In this document: positions 61,222 to 64,000 of the stretch, piece after piece | How the letters are laid out: every line of letters begins with the position of its first letter | How positions within the stretch are numbered: the first letter of the stretch is position 1 | Source: Dryas octopetala | Taxonomy: Eukaryota; Streptophyta; Magnoliopsida; Rosales; Rosaceae | DNA length: 64,000 nucleotides | Direction of reading: 5' to 3' | NCBI GenBank assembly: GCA_963921425.1 | Contig: OY992838.1 | Span: forward strand, 9,052,001-9,116,000 | The notes under the pieces: model-generated | The model's input: only the letters and a program-made list of their open reading frames with translations | Told to the model about the DNA's origin: nothing | Database searches by the model: none | Position numbers and translations under genes: made by a program

Positions 61222-63464
61222 TTAACTGTGAACCTGCCTGATTGCTGGTACAGGCACTCCAAATATACATGGTGACCCTGTTCCCACACTGTTGAAATTC
61301 AAGCACTTCCCATTATTATTTGAAGAAGATGATGATTCCCCACCACCACCACCACCACCAACCCCAATATTACTATTCTTCCCACCATTACTTGATTCTT
61401 CAACCACATGATTATCATCACCCTCTTCATCCTTCTCATCATCATCACCATCATCATAAGCATCCACATTGTCCTCATGATCATCATCCCCATCACACTC
61501 ACACTCACACTCACACTCCTCTTCATCACAACAAACAGATGGGGGAGGATGAGGAGGAGCCGAAACGCTGCCATCGTCGTCGAGCGGGACGAGCTGCAAT
61601 CTGAGCCGTCCATTCGATCTATGAGCCATGAAGTACTCATGATGCCTGACCTTCTCCTCGGTCAATATCAACCGTCCATCACTGGTGTAGTGCCTTCTCA
61701 AAACCCAAGGCATGTGGGAATGCAAGTTCTCCGTCCGCGCCAGCAGCGGAATGGGCGGCGGAAACTCCTTCCGCTTCATCGCCAGCCGCTCCTCCCTCTT
61801 CCCCCGAAGCTTCTGGCTGTAACTGTGGGGCCCCGCCGCGGCCTTATTAATAGTAGTACCACCACCCAATGCGGTGTCGTTTCCGACGTCCACACAGCTC
61901 TCCATGCCAATGTAGTCCCCGGACAAGAGGGAGGTGGAGATGGTGGAGGACAAGAGGTCGGAGATCATGTTGTGGTGGTGGGGTGATGGGCTATGTACTA
62001 ATTCGGGTTCCAGAGACAAGGAGGACCCCTTCGAGATCTGCATATTTATAAGGGACTGCCAGTGTTTCTTTGCTTTGTCTAATTGTCTTGGCTTGGATTA
62101 ATTTACAGTGTTTGGAAAACAGAGAAAAAAAGCAGAGAGCCAGCTAATAATATCTGACTATCTGTGTCACGTCCAAGATATTATTGGGTTTTACTCAGAA
62201 TTATCAAACAATCATGTTCAACCTGGCAAATTTAAAAAAAAAAAAAGAAAAAAAAGAAACCGATTAAGCATTGGTATTAGAGCAGCATTTATGTGTTAAA
62301 CAGGTAATGTCATTTATTTACGACCTGTAAATTTGGACTGTACATTGAAATAAGATAAAATTCACATGTAACAATGTAACATATCAGATTGGCTAGCTGT
62401 ACACCTTGTACGGGTTTTAAAAACTTAGTTTTAATGTGGAGCCTAAATTCCTGGATTTTGGCCATACACGTGGTTTGGTGGAATGCACCACGCGTTTGTT
62501 TTCATGTCATGCATGCATGGATCCATGCTGGTGATTGTCTGGTTACCCCCACAAAATTGAATGCTATGCACCGTTTGATGTGATTGGAATATTTGAATTA
62601 AGTAATCATCAGCATGATGAACGGCCTGAAATGCATGACCGTTTGCCGTTCAATGCGACAAGTGTGCCATATATGAACAAATAGAAATTATTTCGCGAAG
62701 GAAAAAACTAGGAAACGTATCAAGTGAACAGATCAGCATGCAGACCTGTAAACTAGAAATTCAACTAATCAACCCCGAAAAAACAGAAAAAAAAAAAAAA
62801 AAACCCTGTTTTTCTGTTTCTTTAATTTATAATTTATCGTTTGCTTCAATCTTAATCCGCATATAATCAGAAACAAATAATAATTAAATTAATATAATAT
62901 TAATGTGATGAGACCCCGATTTCGTGATGGAGGTGAAGACTCTTGGGAGCTCGATCATGATTCTTAACAATTATTTATTTTTTTCCTTAGTACTGCCAAG
63001 TACTTACTGAAAGATAACAATATAACTATATAAGGGAATGACCCAGAAAGGGTATTAATTAATTCCAGAAACAGCACTGACTTGACAGCAATGTGAGAGA
63101 GATTTATGAATGACCCAAATAGGAAAATTGCAAGCAAATTAATTACGAATAATCACTGAGCTACTAATTCAATCAAATCATACATATTCAAGTCCTAAAA
63201 GTATGAGAATCGACATTGTCAACAACGAAAAAAGAAAAAAACCCAAACATCGGGTAGGAAAGGTTAAAATTAGAAAAGATTAATAGTTCGATCTCATCCT
63301 ACGTAAAACTACAGTTTATAACAAAGAGTAGGGAAATATAGACTTACAGGAGGCTCGGAAGGAATGATGAGAGCGTTGTTGTAGTTGTTGTTGTTGTTGT
63401 TTGTGCAGTCGTCACAGGAGGGTGAGAGGGAGGAGGAGAAGAAGGTACGAACCAAACAACTCAT
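61222..63464 (-). CDS. FAF: Second FANTASTIC FOUR (FAF) family protein, spliced, 310 aa
   Basis: Proposed exons on the minus strand: 63348-63464 (39 codons starting MSCLVRTFFSSSLSP, with a poly-Asn run) and 61222-62037, both phase 0. The donor is CCTCCT|GTAAGT and the acceptor AATATGCAG|ATC. The acceptor's ATGCAG also looks like a start (ATG 62043), which would give 273 residues without splicing. Exon 2 carries the FAF domain (KEFPPPIPLLARTENLHSHM, PWVLRRHYTSDGRLIL, VRHHEYFMAHRSNG, LRLQLVPLDD), then an acidic Asp/Glu-rich tract of about 50 residues, a Gly/Ser/Asn-rich tract and a tail with CIFGVPVPAIRQVHS. Likely role: meristem regulation, as known for FAFs. The domain is surer than the first exon. 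Confidence 0.8.
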
Positions 63465-63471
63465 TATAATC

Positions 63472-63473
<2 letters not shown>

Positions 63474-63516
<43 letters not shown>
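63474..63516. repeat. (GA)n microsatellite in the FAF leader
   Basis: About 21 GA repeats, ten bases upstream of the proposed ATG at 63464; on the transcribed strand a (CT)n leader, common in plant 5'UTRs. Confidence 0.8.
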
Positions 63517-63519
<3 letters not shown>

Positions 63520-64000
63520 CACCGTCACCGAGAGAGATGGTGTGGTGTGTTGTTTAATACTTAAATTTGGGGAGTTAAAGTGACGTCGTTTTCTATTAAG
63601 TGTCTGTTATTTTTTGTTTGTTTTTGGTTTTTTTCTCCCTGTGGATCTTCTCTGTTCTCTGAGCAGAATGTACGATAATATCCTATTTTTGGAGGCGGGG
63701 TTTTAGGAGATTAGGCGGGATAACCGAGTTGGACTCGGCGCACTGGATCGACATTTTCAGACAATTTTGGTATATTTCTCTTTTTTTTTTTTTTTTTTGA
63801 ATACACAAGTTTAGGTGTTTGCTCCTAAAAGGCTAAACCTTATCTGGCAGATATTGGTAAATTCTATGCATACTATTTTTATTTTATTTACCATAGGACA
63901 CCACCTAAAGGCCTAAAGGGTAACCCTGACCCCGATTGTGTTGTACTTTTTATGTAAAGATTTAGATCTCTACATATATGTTGGATATTCTACAACATCC
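63517..64000. other. Upstream region of the second FAF gene
   Basis: Contains GTGACGTCGTTTT (near 63581), a bZIP-type ACGT element, and a T(18) run at 63782. Nothing coding recognised. Confidence 0.45.

Noticed and set aside
61299..61986. His/Ile-rich plus-strand frames and Met-rich minus frame
   Set aside because: Shadows of the FAF acidic (GAT/GAC-rich) coding tract in other frames.
62043..62053. TATAAAT as TATA box directly before ATG 62043
   Set aside because: A TATA box cannot abut the start codon of its own leader; the splice-acceptor reading explains the site better.

Overview
The window is nuclear plant DNA. Genes are split by GT-AG introns, intergenic DNA is AT-rich, and there are many nested LTR, MULE, hAT, Tourist-like and LINE-type elements. 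The gene content fits a eudicot, probably a rosid (Rosaceae-like); that placement is inference. No bacterial-type operon, CRISPR array, tRNA or rRNA was seen.

Left part (1-14.5 kb): the last coding exon of an unidentified gene (to 155), then a nine-exon ALD1/diaminopimelate-aminotransferase-like gene (1326-4997). A decayed Ty1/copia element (5138-10316, 5-bp target duplication AATTT) follows directly; it has lost gag and carries a TA-type MITE in pol and a Tourist-like MITE in its 3' LTR. Next is a small cluster (11.3-14.5 kb) of one small-protein gene in three copies: a promoter-bearing truncated copy (+), an intact inverted copy (-) and an intact diverged copy (+). The promoters retain TATA boxes and TTGAC (W-box) motifs.

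Middle part (15-43.7 kb): a MULE with 9-bp duplications, a MITE, then a 1914-residue NT-C2/coiled-coil protein gene (22811-32721) with a long 5'UTR intron holding a hAT element. It is followed on the minus strand by a membrane-anchored ubiquitin-fold (MUB) gene and an F-box/kelch gene. These three resemble the products of Arabidopsis At1g22060, At1g22050 and At1g22040, so this is a conserved microsyntenic block.

Right part (44-64 kb): repeat-rich. Two adjacent MULEs, one carrying a frameshifted UDP-glycosyltransferase fragment (Pack-MULE), lie in a degenerate copy of a roughly 1.1-kb unit that is repeated up to an intact FANTASTIC FOUR (FAF) gene (50982-51953). The unit contains the FAF 3' end, so truncated FAF pieces precede the intact gene. 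Beyond it are a copia fragment, another MULE, a hAT with a BED zinc-finger remnant, and a second FAF gene whose first coding exon is predicted about 1.3 kb upstream of the main one.

Functional links: ALD1 (pipecolate/systemic immunity pathway) and the W-box-bearing small genes suggest a defence-associated left end. MUB and the F-box protein both belong to ubiquitin biology, but their adjacency is ancestral gene order and does not show a shared pathway. All calls are from reading the sequence; exon boundaries come from splice consensus, reading frame and family similarity recalled from knowledge, without database searches.
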